Under the pieces are notes generated by a model. It searched no databases and was not told where the DNA came from. It was given only the letters and a program-made list of their open reading frames with translations. From Couchioplanes caeruleus (GTDB taxonomy: Bacteria; Actinomycetota; Actinomycetes; Mycobacteriales; Micromonosporaceae), in the NCBI RefSeq assembly GCF_023499255.1, contig NZ_CP092183.1:4398501-4462500 (forward strand): 64,000 nucleotides of DNA, read 5' to 3'. The stretch's first letter is position 1. Each line of letters starts with the position of its first letter. Shown piece after piece: positions 26,560-35,397 of this stretch. The position numbers and the translations under genes were made by a program.

Positions 26560-28881
26560 ATGACGGCACCAGCCACGCGGGTCGGCCGCCGGCGCGCGCA
26601 GAAGCAGGCCCGCCCGGGCCCGCTTCCGCTCGCCGTGGCGGTGCTCGCGCTGGCCTGGTCGCTGGTGTGGCTGACGGTGCAGGACGGGGGCACCACCCGG
26701 CCCGGGTACGCCGGCGGCCCGCTCGCGATGCTCGGCGCGTTCCTGGCCTGCCGCCGGATCGGTGCCATGATCGTCGTGGCGCGGCCGGTGCGCTCCTTCT
26801 GGCGATGGTTCGCCAACGCGGCCATCTGCCTGGGCGCCGGCGCCGCGATCAGCTTCGCGCTGGCCAACAACCGGCCGGGTCTCTCGCCGTACGTCGCCGC
26901 GCCGATCATGCTCGGCGTGGCCATGGCACTGCTGGCCTTCCTGCAACTGCCCCGCGAGCGCCGGTCCTCGCTGCGGTGGACACAACTCGTGCTCGACGGT
27001 GCCACCGTGGCCGTATCCGGCACGCTGATCTTCTGGTACGTCGTCTTCCAGCTCGCCGATCCCGCCACGTCGCCGGCCACCCTGCAGGGCGCCGCAGTCG
27101 TCGGCGTGGGCGGCCTCATCGCGCTCGTGGTGATCGGCCGCGCGGCGATGAGCCCGGCCAGTGTCGTGGACCCGCTGTCGCTGCGGATGCTCGCCGTCGC
27201 GCCGCTGACCGGGGTGGTCTCCTCGGTGCTGCTCATCGCCGGCAGCCCCACCGCCCGGCTGTGGCTGTCGGTGCTGTCCGTACCGCTGGTGGGGCTGGCG
27301 ATGTGCCTGGCCGCGTACCGTCAGCAGCTCGTGCTGGGCCGCCCGGGCGTGACGGCGGTGGCGCCCGCGCGCCGCAGCGTCTACAACGCGCTGCCGCTGA
27401 TCTCGGTGATCGCGACCGCGGCGCTGGTCATCACCGTCTCGGCGCGCCAGCTCGACTCGCACCAGCGCGTCGTCATCGTCGGCGCGGTGCTGATCGCCGC
27501 GTTCGTGGTCGCGCGGCAGCTGCTGGGCCTGCGCGCCAACGAGCGGATGCTCGGCGGGATCCGCCGCCAGCAGGCCGAGCTGGAACGGCTGGCGATGCAC
27601 GACCCGCTGACCGGGCTGGCGAACCGGGCCCGCTTCGGCACCGTGCTCGGCGAACGGCTCGACGCGCACCTGCCGGCCAGCGTGCTGCTGGTCGACATCG
27701 ACGACTTCAAGATGGTCAACGACACCATGGGGCACGCCGTCGGCGACCAGTTGCTCTACGAGGTGGCGCAGCGGCTGCGGCACCACAGCGCGGTCACCCA
27801 CCTGCCGTCGCGGCTCGGCGGCGACGAGTTCGCCGTGCTGCTCGACACCGACGAGCCGGTGCAGGCCGAGGCCGCGGCCGCGCGCATCCTGGCCGCCCTG
27901 GCGGTGCCGTTCCGCGTCGGCGAGCACCACCTGCTCGCGCACGCCAGCATCGGCGTCGCGCTGGCCGGGCCGGGCGACAGCGCCGACGAGATGCTGCGCA
28001 ACGCCGACATCGCGATGTACGCGGCGAAGGCCTCCGGCAAGGCGTCCTACGCCCGGTTCGAGCCGCGGATGCGCAACGAGGTCGTCAACCACGCCCGGCT
28101 CGGCAGCGAGCTGCACAACGCGATCATCCGGCACGAGCTGTACCTGATGTACCAGCCGGTCTTCGACATCACCACCGGCCGCATGTCCGGCGCGGAGGCG
28201 CTGGTGCGCTGGCGGCACCCCGTACGCGGCAACGTGTCGCCGGGCGACTTCATCCCGGTGGCCGAGCGCTCCGGGCTGATCGTGCCGCTCGGCTCGTGGG
28301 TGCTGCGCGAGGCGTGCGAACAGCTCGCCCGCTGGCACGCCGAGTACGGCCCCGCCGCGATCCGCTCGATCAACGTCAACGTGGCCGCGCGGCAGCTGCG
28401 CGAGTCGGGCTTCGTCGACGAGGTCGCGGCCGTGCTCAGCGACACCGGCCTCGTACCGGCGAACCTGGTGCTCGAGGTGACCGAGTCGTCGGTGGTCGAC
28501 GGCCGGCAGGTGCGCGACACCCTCGAGGCGCTGCACGAGCTGGGCGTACGCCTGGCCCTCGACGACTTCGGCACCGGCCAGTCCAGCCTCAGCCTGCTGC
28601 GGGCGTTCCCGGTGGACGTGCTGAAGCTGGACAAGTCCTTCGTCGACGGCATCTGCGACGGCGAGGACCGGGGCCGCCTCGCGGTGGCCGCGGCCGTCGC
28701 GCAGCTCGCCGAATACCTCGACCTGTACGCCGTCGCGGAGGGCATCGAGACCGCCGCGCAGCTGGAACGGCTGCGGCAGATGGGATACCGGCTCGGCCAG
28801 GGCTACTACATGGCCAAGCCGCTCCCGCCGGCGGAGATGGCGGCCCTCATGGTGCGGACCGCCACCGCCGTCCCGGTCTAG
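26560..28881 (+). CDS. Membrane GGDEF-EAL c-di-GMP enzyme
   Basis: 773 residues. About eight N-terminal membrane spans (20-335) form a MASE-like sensor with no named family that I recognise. The GGDEF domain has an intact LGGDEFAVLL (about 419) and DPLTGLANRARF, so synthase activity is possible; no RxxD inhibitory site stands at its usual place. The EAL domain has SGAEALVRWRHP (about 546), NVNVAARQL, EVTESSVVDG, LALDDFGTGQSSLSLL and the loop-6/catalytic-lysine strand VDVLKLDKSFV, so phosphodiesterase activity is likely. It would set local c-di-GMP, which in actinobacteria governs development through BldD. Its stop codon overlaps the convergent gnd stop. Confidence 0.92.
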   Translation: MTAPATRVGRRRAQKQARPGPLPLAVAVLALAWSLVWLTVQDGGTTRPGYAGGPLAMLGAFLACRRIGAMIVVARPVRSFWRWFANAAICLGAGAAISFALANNRPGLSPYVAAPIMLGVAMALLAFLQLPRERRSSLRWTQLVLDGATVAVSGTLIFWYVVFQLADPATSPATLQGAAVVGVGGLIALVVIGRAAMSPASVVDPLSLRMLAVAPLTGVVSSVLLIAGSPTARLWLSVLSVPLVGLAMCLAAYRQQLVLGRPGVTAVAPARRSVYNALPLISVIATAALVITVSARQLDSHQRVVIVGAVLIAAFVVARQLLGLRANERMLGGIRRQQAELERLAMHDPLTGLANRARFGTVLGERLDAHLPASVLLVDIDDFKMVNDTMGHAVGDQLLYEVAQRLRHHSAVTHLPSRLGGDEFAVLLDTDEPVQAEAAAARILAALAVPFRVGEHHLLAHASIGVALAGPGDSADEMLRNADIAMYAAKASGKASYARFEPRMRNEVVNHARLGSELHNAIIRHELYLMYQPVFDITTGRMSGAEALVRWRHPVRGNVSPGDFIPVAERSGLIVPLGSWVLREACEQLARWHAEYGPAAIRSINVNVAARQLRESGFVDEVAAVLSDTGLVPANLVLEVTESSVVDGRQVRDTLEALHELGVRLALDDFGTGQSSLSLLRAFPVDVLKLDKSFVDGICDGEDRGRLAVAAAVAQLAEYLDLYAVAEGIETAAQLERLRQMGYRLGQGYYMAKPLPPAEMAALMVRTATAVPV

Positions 28882-30311
28882 GCGGACACCTCGTTGCGCT
28901 CCGCACCCCACATGGTGTGGAACGAGCCGTCCTTGTCGACCCGCTGGTACGTGTGTGCGCCGAAGAAGTCGCGCTGGCCCTGGATCAGCGCGGCCGGCAG
29001 GCGCTCGGCGCGCAGCCCGTCGTAGTACGCCAGCGCCGACGCGAAGCCCGGCGCCGGGATGCCCTGCGCCGCGGCGAGCGCCACGACCCGCCGCCACGCG
29101 TCCTGCGCGCCGCTGACCGCCTCGAGGAAGTAGTCGTCGACGAGCAGGGTCTGCAGGTTCGCGTCCTTGTCGTACGCCTGCTTGATGTAGTCGAGGAACT
29201 TCGCCCGGATGATGCAGCCGGCCCGCCAGATCTTGGCCATCGCGCCCGGGTCGATCTGCCAGCCGTACTCGGCGCTGGCCGCCTGGATCTGCTGGAAGCC
29301 CTGCGCGTACGCGACGATCTTGGAGGCGAACAGCGCCTGCTCGACGTCGGCCTGCAGGTCCGCGCCGCCCGCGCCGGCGGTGGCCGACGGGCCGGGCAGC
29401 TTGCCCGCGGCGGCCGCGCGCACGTCCGCGCCGCCGGACAGCGCCCGGGCGAACACCGCCTCGGCGATGCCGCTCACCGGCACGCCCAGGTCCAGCGCCG
29501 ACTGCACGGTCCAGCGGCCGGTGCCCTTCTGCTCCGCGCGGTCCACCACCACGTCGACGAACGGCTTGCCGCTCTCCGCGTCGACCTGCTTGAGCACCTC
29601 GGCGGTGATCTCGATCAGGTACGAGCCGAGCCGGCCCTCGTTCCAGCCCTTGAAGATCTCCGCGATCTCCGCCGGCGAGTGGCCGCCGGCCTGCCGGAGC
29701 AGGTCGTACGCCTCGGCGATCAGCTGCATGTCGGCGTACTCGATGCCGTTGTGCACCATCTTCACGAAGTGGCCGGCGCCGTCCGGGCCGACGTGCACGC
29801 AGCACGGCTCCCCGTCCACCTTGGCCGAGATGTCCTCCAGCAGCGGGCCGAGCGACTCGTACGACTCCGGCGAGCCGCCGGGCATGATGCTCGGGCCGTG
29901 CAGGGCGCCCTCCTCGCCGCCGGACACGCCGGTGCCGACGAAGTGCAGGCCGCGCTCCTTGAGGGCCGCCTCCCGCCGCCGGGTGTCGGCGAAGTGGGCG
30001 TTGCCCGCGTCGATGAGCATGTCACCCGGTTCGAGCAGCGGGGCGAACTCGTCGATGACCGCGTCGGTGGCCTTGCCGGCCTTGACCATGATCACCACGC
30101 GGCGGGGCCGTTCCAGGCTCGCCACGAAGTCCTCGGCGCTCTCGGACGCGATGAACGTGCCCTCGTGGCCGAACTCCTCGACGAGCTCCTTCGTCCGGCC
30201 GTAACTGCGGTTGTGCACCGCGACCGTGTGGCCGTGGCGGGCGAAGTTGCGGGCCAGGTTGCGCCCCATCACCGCCAGGCCGGTCACGCCGATCTGAGCC
30301 TTCTGCGTCAT
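28878..30311 (-). CDS. gnd: 6-phosphogluconate dehydrogenase, decarboxylating
   Basis: 477 residues with the full-length GndA/Gnd architecture. NADP-binding GVTGLAVMGRNLARNFARHGH opens it, followed by NRSYGRTKELV, the signature FVGTGVSGGEEGALHGPSIMPGG (substrate serine and catalytic region), HFVKMVHNGIEYADMQLIAEAYDL (catalytic Lys and the HNGIEY motif), and the C-terminal AGCIIRAKFLDYIKQAY and QGQRDFFGAHTYQR. It oxidises 6-phosphogluconate to ribulose-5-phosphate with NADPH formation. GAGGAAGG precedes ATG 30311. It lies between two c-di-GMP genes pointing rightward. Confidence 0.96.
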   Translation of the reverse strand: MTQKAQIGVTGLAVMGRNLARNFARHGHTVAVHNRSYGRTKELVEEFGHEGTFIASESAEDFVASLERPRRVVIMVKAGKATDAVIDEFAPLLEPGDMLIDAGNAHFADTRRREAALKERGLHFVGTGVSGGEEGALHGPSIMPGGSPESYESLGPLLEDISAKVDGEPCCVHVGPDGAGHFVKMVHNGIEYADMQLIAEAYDLLRQAGGHSPAEIAEIFKGWNEGRLGSYLIEITAEVLKQVDAESGKPFVDVVVDRAEQKGTGRWTVQSALDLGVPVSGIAEAVFARALSGGADVRAAAAGKLPGPSATAGAGGADLQADVEQALFASKIVAYAQGFQQIQAASAEYGWQIDPGAMAKIWRAGCIIRAKFLDYIKQAYDKDANLQTLLVDDYFLEAVSGAQDAWRRVVALAAAQGIPAPGFASALAYYDGLRAERLPAALIQGQRDFFGAHTYQRVDKDGSFHTMWGAERNEVSA

Positions 30312-30455
30312 GAACGTCCTTCCTCCACGCGAGAAACGGGGTGCATCCCGTCGGTCGCAAGCCGTCACGGCCATTGTTACGGATTCACAACGCCCGGGGT
30401 TCGACCGGAGGTGAACAACGCTCACCCCGCGGGACGATCCGCCGAAGGTGAGGAG

Positions 30456-31868
30456 GTGACTCGCGCCTTCTGGTGGTACCTGGGCGGCACCGGTTCGCTG
30501 GCGGTGGCGCACCCGCTGCTGCCCGCGGGCGCCCGGCCGCTGAACATGCTGCTCGTCTCGGCGTGCAGCGTGCCGGCCCTGCTGACCCTGCTGCGCCGCC
30601 TGGGCGCCCGCGAGGGTCTGCCCTGGTGGATCCTGGCCGGCGCGATGACCGTGATGTCCACCGGCAACGCGCTCACCGCCTTCGCCGGGCCCGACCGTCG
30701 GATGTCCGCCGAGTTGCTGGTGACAGTGGGGCACGCCGCGCTGCTCGCCGCCGCGATCGCCCTCGTGGTGCGCCGCGGGCGCGGCGACATCGGCGGCCTG
30801 CTCGACGTGTCGCTCGCCGCGGTCACCCTGGGCGGGCTGCTGTGGACGGGGCTCGTCTTCCCGCGCCTGAACGAGCTGGGCGCGAGCACCGGGGAGCAGG
30901 CGGCGCTGCTGGTCACCATCCTCGTGCTCGCCGGCGTCCTCGGCGCCCTGGTCCGGGTCCGGAAGGTGGCCGACCGGCGGCTGCCCGCGCTCAACCTGCT
31001 GGTGTGGGCGCTGCTGCTCGGCCTCGTCGGCAACGTCGTCCTCGCCGTCACCACCGGCACGATGACCACCAGCCGGCCGGGCTGGATCGAGGTGTTCCTG
31101 GTCATCGCGTACGTGTGTGTCGGTGCGGCCCCGCTGCACCCGTCGATGCTCGACCTCCTGCACCCCGGCCCGGCCCCGGTCGACCGCCTCACCCCCGGCA
31201 GGCTGGCCTTCCTCGGCCTGGCCCTCGCCGTGAACCCGCTGGTCGCCGGCGTCCGCGAGATCCTGGCCCTGCCTTCCGACGGACTGCTGCTGGCGCTCGG
31301 CTGCGTGTTCATCGTGCCGCTGGTCATGGTCCGCATCGGCCGGCTCGCCGCCGAACGGCACCAGGCCGAGGCGGCCCTGCGCCACCAGGCCACCCACGAC
31401 CCGCTCACCGGGCTGCCCAACCGCGCCGAGCTCAACGCCCGGCTGGAGGCCGCCGTGGCCCGCGAGCGCGCCACCGGCCGCCCGGCGGTCGTGCTGCTCT
31501 TCTGCGACCTCAACGGCTTCAAGGCCGTCAACGACCAGCTCGGCCACGCGGCCGGCGACCAGGTGCTCATCGGCATCGGCCGGCGGATCCGGGCCGGCCT
31601 GCGCGCGGGGGAGACGCTCGCCCGCTACGGCGGCGACGAATTCCTGCTGCTCTGCGAGGAGGAGGCGCAGCAGGAGGCGGCCGCGCGGCTGACCGCGCAC
31701 ATCGAGCAGGTCCTCGCCGAGCCGTTCGACCTCGGCGGTCACCCGGTGCGCGCCGGGGCCAGCGTCGGCGCGGTGCTCTCCGACGGCCGGCTGCGCCCCG
31801 AGGAACTCGTCACCCGCGCCGACCAGGCCATGTACCGCGTGAAACAGCGCCATCACGCCACGGCCTGA
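30456..31868 (+). CDS. Membrane-bound diguanylate cyclase
   Basis: About 470 residues from GTG 30456 (GAAGG seven bases upstream); a GTG at 30411 is an alternative. Eight or nine N-terminal membrane spans are followed by a short coiled linker (AAERHQAEAALRHQATHDPLTG) and a GGDEF domain. Its active site is intact, ARYGGDEFLLLCEEE (about 391), with FCDLNGFKAVNDQLGHAAGDQVL as the Mg/GTP region. No EAL domain and no clear RxxD site. It makes c-di-GMP from GTP. With the GGDEF-EAL gene on the other side of gnd it forms a local c-di-GMP cluster. Confidence 0.88.
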   Translation: MTRAFWWYLGGTGSLAVAHPLLPAGARPLNMLLVSACSVPALLTLLRRLGAREGLPWWILAGAMTVMSTGNALTAFAGPDRRMSAELLVTVGHAALLAAAIALVVRRGRGDIGGLLDVSLAAVTLGGLLWTGLVFPRLNELGASTGEQAALLVTILVLAGVLGALVRVRKVADRRLPALNLLVWALLLGLVGNVVLAVTTGTMTTSRPGWIEVFLVIAYVCVGAAPLHPSMLDLLHPGPAPVDRLTPGRLAFLGLALAVNPLVAGVREILALPSDGLLLALGCVFIVPLVMVRIGRLAAERHQAEAALRHQATHDPLTGLPNRAELNARLEAAVARERATGRPAVVLLFCDLNGFKAVNDQLGHAAGDQVLIGIGRRIRAGLRAGETLARYGGDEFLLLCEEEAQQEAAARLTAHIEQVLAEPFDLGGHPVRAGASVGAVLSDGRLRPEELVTRADQAMYRVKQRHHATA

Positions 31869-31910
31869 CGCGCGCGCCGGGAAAGATCGGCCCGACGGTA
31901 CGCTCGGCGC

Positions 31911-32225
31911 GTGAAGCGCGGCGAGATCTGGACCATCGGCAGCCGCACCGACCTGCGCTACCGGGTCCTCGTGCTCTCGGCCGACAGCTACAACGAGCGG
32001 TCGAACGCGTCCCCGTTCTGCGCGCCCATCGTGCGCCAGCGCGGCGTGACCGAGCTGCCGCCGTACGCGGTGGCCCTCACCGAGCAGGACCCCATCACCG
32101 GCGTCGTGGTGATCAACCGGATGCGCCGCCTGCCGGCCTCGGTCGGCGCGGAGCGCATCGGCATGGCCACCGGCGCCAGCATGGCCCGGGTCACCGAGGC
32201 GATGCGCGGCCTCTTCGAACTCTGA
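31911..32225 (+). CDS. PemK/MazF-like toxin family protein, no antitoxin adjacent
   Basis: 104 residues starting at GTG 31911: VKRGEIWTIGSRTDLRYRVLVLSADSYNE matches the MazF/PemK N-terminal strand pattern (KRGEIW...). It continues with APIVRQRGVTELPPYAVALTEQDPITGVVVINRMRRLPAS and a C-terminal helix GASMARVTEAMRGLFEL. The MazF fold cleaves RNA, but the substrate-binding T/S position is hard to judge, and there is no small antitoxin gene upstream or downstream. Many actinobacterial singletons of this type may have lost toxicity or act as regulators. Confidence 0.72.
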   Translation: MKRGEIWTIGSRTDLRYRVLVLSADSYNERSNASPFCAPIVRQRGVTELPPYAVALTEQDPITGVVVINRMRRLPASVGAERIGMATGASMARVTEAMRGLFEL

Positions 32226-32369
32226 GCACGATCCGTCACGGTAGCCCGTCCGGGTGACCCGGGCCGCGCCGCGCCGCAGGTGGGATGGGGGTGGGGGTGT
32301 TCGGGGGATGACGATCTCGGCCGCGCTGGCGTATCCAGGAGGCATCCGACGTCGTACGTGGAGGGGGCA

Positions 32370-34214
32370 GTGACCTGGATGGGCGGCCGTCAGGCGTACG
32401 TGGAGGCGGTGGAGAGCCTGCGCCCGTCCCAGCAGGCGGAGGACGCCGGGCGCGCGCTGGTCGACCGGGCCGTCGGGCTGCTCGCCGGGCGGACCCGCTG
32501 CCGGCTGTCCGACGCGCACCGTCACCTCCTGCAGATGACCGCCGACCAGGGCCGCGACCTCGTCGACGTGGCCGCCGGCGTGATCACCCTGTTCGACGTC
32601 ACCGAGCCGTCCGCCCGCGGTGCCGCGCCGCACCCGCGCCTGCCCGCGGTCGGCGTCGCGCAGGTGCGCCGCGCGGAGCCCTGGCTGGCGACGGCGCAGG
32701 CGGTGCTCGACGGCATGCCGGGCCAGGCCGCGCTGCTGCTGCCCGTGCTCGACGCCGGCCGCCTCGTCGACCTGGAGTTCGCCGCGGCGACCCCGGAGGC
32801 CGAGGTCGCCGACGGGCTGCACGGCCGGGCCCTGATCGGCTCGCGGCTGGGTGACCACCTCCCGGAGAGCCTGCTCAGCGAGCGGTGGCGACGCTACGAG
32901 CGGGTGCTGGACAGCGGCGAACCGGCCGAGGTCGGCCCGTTCCTGCTGGCCGGCGAGCGGTACACCGTCCGCGCCCACCGGGTCGGTTCCGGGCTGCTGA
33001 TGAGCTGGGAGCGCCACGACCGCAGCCCGGGGGAGAGCGAACGCATCGCCGGCACCGAGCGCCTGGGCAACCTCGGCTGGGGCGAATGGGACCTGGTCAG
33101 CGGGGAGGTGCGCTGGTCCGCGCAGGTCTTCCGGATCTACGAGCGCGATCCCGCGCTGGGGCCCATGTCGCGGGAGGAGACCGAGGCGCTGACCCTGCCC
33201 GAGGACCTGCCGCTGCGGATGGCCGCCGTCGAGGCGTTCGAGCGTGGCGAGCAGGTCGACGTGACCCTCCGCGCCCGGGTGCACGGCCGGGTCAAGTACC
33301 TGCGGACGGTCGCCGACGCCGTCCGGGACGCGGCCGGGTCGCCGCTGCGGATCTACGGCATCGTGCAGGACGTCACCGCCCGCGAGGCCGGCGCCCGGCG
33401 CCTCGCCGAGGTCGAGCACCAGCTCGCGGAGCAGCGGCGGTCCGCGGCCGCCGAGCACGCGCTCGCGGCCCAGCTGCAGCGGGCCATCCTGCCGATCCCG
33501 GACGGGCCGGTCGCGCTGCCCGGCCTCAAGGTCGCCGTCCGTTACCTGCCGGCCGGGCAGGAGGGCATGGTCGGCGGCGACTGGTACCACGCGACGACGC
33601 TCGGCGACGGCTCGGTGCTGCTCGCCGTCGGCGACGTGGCCGGGCACGGCACCCAGGCGGCCACGACGATGGCGCAGCTGCGCCATTCGCTGCGGGCGCT
33701 GGCCGTGACCACGTCCGACCCGGGTGAGCTGCTGGGCCACCTCAACCGGCTGACCTGCGACCTGGACGCGGAGACGCCGGAGATCGCCGCGACCGCGATC
33801 GTGGCCCGCTTCGACCCGGCCCGGCGCCGCCTCACCTGGGCCCAGGCCGGGCATCCGCCGCCGCTGCTGTCGCGGGGCGGCCGGACGGCGCCGCTGCCCC
33901 GCCCGTCGGGGCCGATGCTGGGCGTCGTCGAGGACGCCCGGTACGAGTGCGCCGTGCTCGACCTCGCGATCGGCGACCTGCTGCTGTGCTACACGGACGG
34001 GCTGGTCGAGCACCGCTCCCGTGGCCTCGACGACGGCCTCGACGCGGTCATCCGCGCGGTCGACGAGTCGGTACGCGCCTCGCCCCGCCAGCCCCTCGGC
34101 GAGCTGCTGGCCCGGCTGCGCCGGGCGAACCCGGACGACGACACGTGCATCCTCGCCGTGCGCCCGATCACCGGGGAGACCCAGGACCTGCGCCGATACC
34201 TGGGCCGGCGGTGA
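32370..34214 (+). CDS. ANTAR-PAS-PP2C (SpoIIE-type) phosphatase
   Basis: 614 residues from GTG 32370 (GGAGGGG five bases before). Residues about 8-65 form an ANTAR-like three-helix RNA-binding domain (AEDAGRALVDRAVGLLAGRTRCRLSDAHRHLL). A PAS-like region (about 80-210) and a second PAS (NLGWGEWDLVSGEVRWSAQVFRIYERDP ... GIVQDVTARE, about 230-345) follow. A helical linker leads to a SpoIIE/RsbU phosphatase domain with RYLPAGQEGMVGGDWYHATTLGDGSVLLAVGDVAGHGTQAA, the metal aspartates, and DLLLCYTDGLVEHR. RsbU-type enzymes dephosphorylate STAS proteins. Having an RNA-binding ANTAR on the same chain is unusual. Confidence 0.85.
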   Translation: MTWMGGRQAYVEAVESLRPSQQAEDAGRALVDRAVGLLAGRTRCRLSDAHRHLLQMTADQGRDLVDVAAGVITLFDVTEPSARGAAPHPRLPAVGVAQVRRAEPWLATAQAVLDGMPGQAALLLPVLDAGRLVDLEFAAATPEAEVADGLHGRALIGSRLGDHLPESLLSERWRRYERVLDSGEPAEVGPFLLAGERYTVRAHRVGSGLLMSWERHDRSPGESERIAGTERLGNLGWGEWDLVSGEVRWSAQVFRIYERDPALGPMSREETEALTLPEDLPLRMAAVEAFERGEQVDVTLRARVHGRVKYLRTVADAVRDAAGSPLRIYGIVQDVTAREAGARRLAEVEHQLAEQRRSAAAEHALAAQLQRAILPIPDGPVALPGLKVAVRYLPAGQEGMVGGDWYHATTLGDGSVLLAVGDVAGHGTQAATTMAQLRHSLRALAVTTSDPGELLGHLNRLTCDLDAETPEIAATAIVARFDPARRRLTWAQAGHPPPLLSRGGRTAPLPRPSGPMLGVVEDARYECAVLDLAIGDLLLCYTDGLVEHRSRGLDDGLDAVIRAVDESVRASPRQPLGELLARLRRANPDDDTCILAVRPITGETQDLRRYLGRR

Positions 34215-34245
34215 GATCCGCCGCCGCGCGGGTACCCCTGGGGTC

Positions 34246-35397
34246 GTGGACCTCACCCGGCCCCTGGCCCCGGACGTGCCCGCGGCACCGCACAGCGCCA
34301 GCGGCGAGCGCACCGACCTGCACGACCTGAGCGGCCTCGCGCCGCCCGCGCGCCCGGCCCGGCGGTGGACGCCGCGCCGGGTGGTGGCCACCCCGGCGGC
34401 GTACGACCATCCGCACGGCCACCGCATCATGGCCCGGCTCGAGGCGCAGGGCATCGAGGTGGAGCGGCTGACCGGCAACCGGCTGACCGGGCTGCGCGGC
34501 GCCACCGAGCGGGAGACGTACGCCCGCGCGAAGGCCACCCTGGCGATCGTGGTCAGCCCGCCGTCACGCCGCCGCCTGCAACCCATCGCCCCCAGCGCGG
34601 ACTGGCGCTTCGACCTGGCCGAGGGCTGCCCGGCGCACTGCCAGTACTGCTATCTCGCCGGCTCGCTGACCGGGCCGCCGGTGACCCGCGTGTACGCCGA
34701 CCTCGACGACATCCTCGCCGGGCTGGCGCCGTACGCCGGAACCGCGAAGCGCCGCCCCGAGGAGGGCACCACCTTCGAGGCGTCCTGCTACACCGACCCG
34801 CTCGCGCTGGAACACCTCACCGGCAGCTGGCGCCGCGCGGTGGAGCACTTCGGCGCCTGGGACGACGCGGTGCAGCTGCGCTGGACGACGAAGTTCGCCG
34901 ACGTGGGCACGTTCGCAGGCCTGCCGCACCACGGCCGCACCCGGGTCCGCTTCAGCGTCAACTGCCTGCCGGTCACCACCCGCTTCGAGGGTGGCACGGC
35001 CCGGCTGGAGGACCGCCTCGCCGCCCTGCGCCGCCTCGCCCTCGACGGCTACCCGGTCGGGCTCACGATCGCGCCGATCATGCCGGTGCCGGACTGGCCG
35101 GAGCACTACGGCCACCTGCTCGACGAGGTGGCCCGCGCGGTGGGCGGCGTGCCGGGCCTCGACCTGACCGCCGAGCTGATCACACACCGCTTCACCCCGG
35201 GCAGCAAGGACGTGCTGCTCGGCTGGTACCCGGCGACCCGCCTGGAGATGGACGAGGGGGCCCGCGACCGCAAGCACGGCAAGTTCGGCGCGGTGAAGTA
35301 CGTCTACCCGCGCACCACGATGACGGATCTGCGCTCCTGGTTCGACCGGGAGATCGCCGACCGGCTCCCGGCCTGCCGCATCCTCTACTGGACCTGA
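34246..35397 (+). CDS. Radical SAM protein related to spore photoproduct lyase
   Basis: 383 residues. The iron-sulfur site is CPAHCQYCYLAG (CxxxCxxC) preceded by PSADWRFDLAEG. SplB-like blocks are GTTFEASCYTDPLALEHLTG, WTTKFADVGTFAGLPHHGRTRVRFSVN and HRFTPGSKDVLLGWYP. Spore photoproduct lyase repairs 5-thyminyl-5,6-dihydrothymine. Actinobacteria without endospores keep such genes, and activity here is inferred. The start is GTG 34246, 32 bp after the PP2C gene stop. The 3' end overlaps the convergent BKACE gene by 13 bp. Confidence 0.83.
   Translation: MDLTRPLAPDVPAAPHSASGERTDLHDLSGLAPPARPARRWTPRRVVATPAAYDHPHGHRIMARLEAQGIEVERLTGNRLTGLRGATERETYARAKATLAIVVSPPSRRRLQPIAPSADWRFDLAEGCPAHCQYCYLAGSLTGPPVTRVYADLDDILAGLAPYAGTAKRRPEEGTTFEASCYTDPLALEHLTGSWRRAVEHFGAWDDAVQLRWTTKFADVGTFAGLPHHGRTRVRFSVNCLPVTTRFEGGTARLEDRLAALRRLALDGYPVGLTIAPIMPVPDWPEHYGHLLDEVARAVGGVPGLDLTAELITHRFTPGSKDVLLGWYPATRLEMDEGARDRKHGKFGAVKYVYPRTTMTDLRSWFDREIADRLPACRILYWT

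Noticed and set aside
26365..34586. Very long minus-strand open frames running antisense through the c-di-GMP and PP2C genes
   Set aside because: Only their segments at 23932-26364 and 28878-30311 match real proteins; the rest are shadows with no family features.
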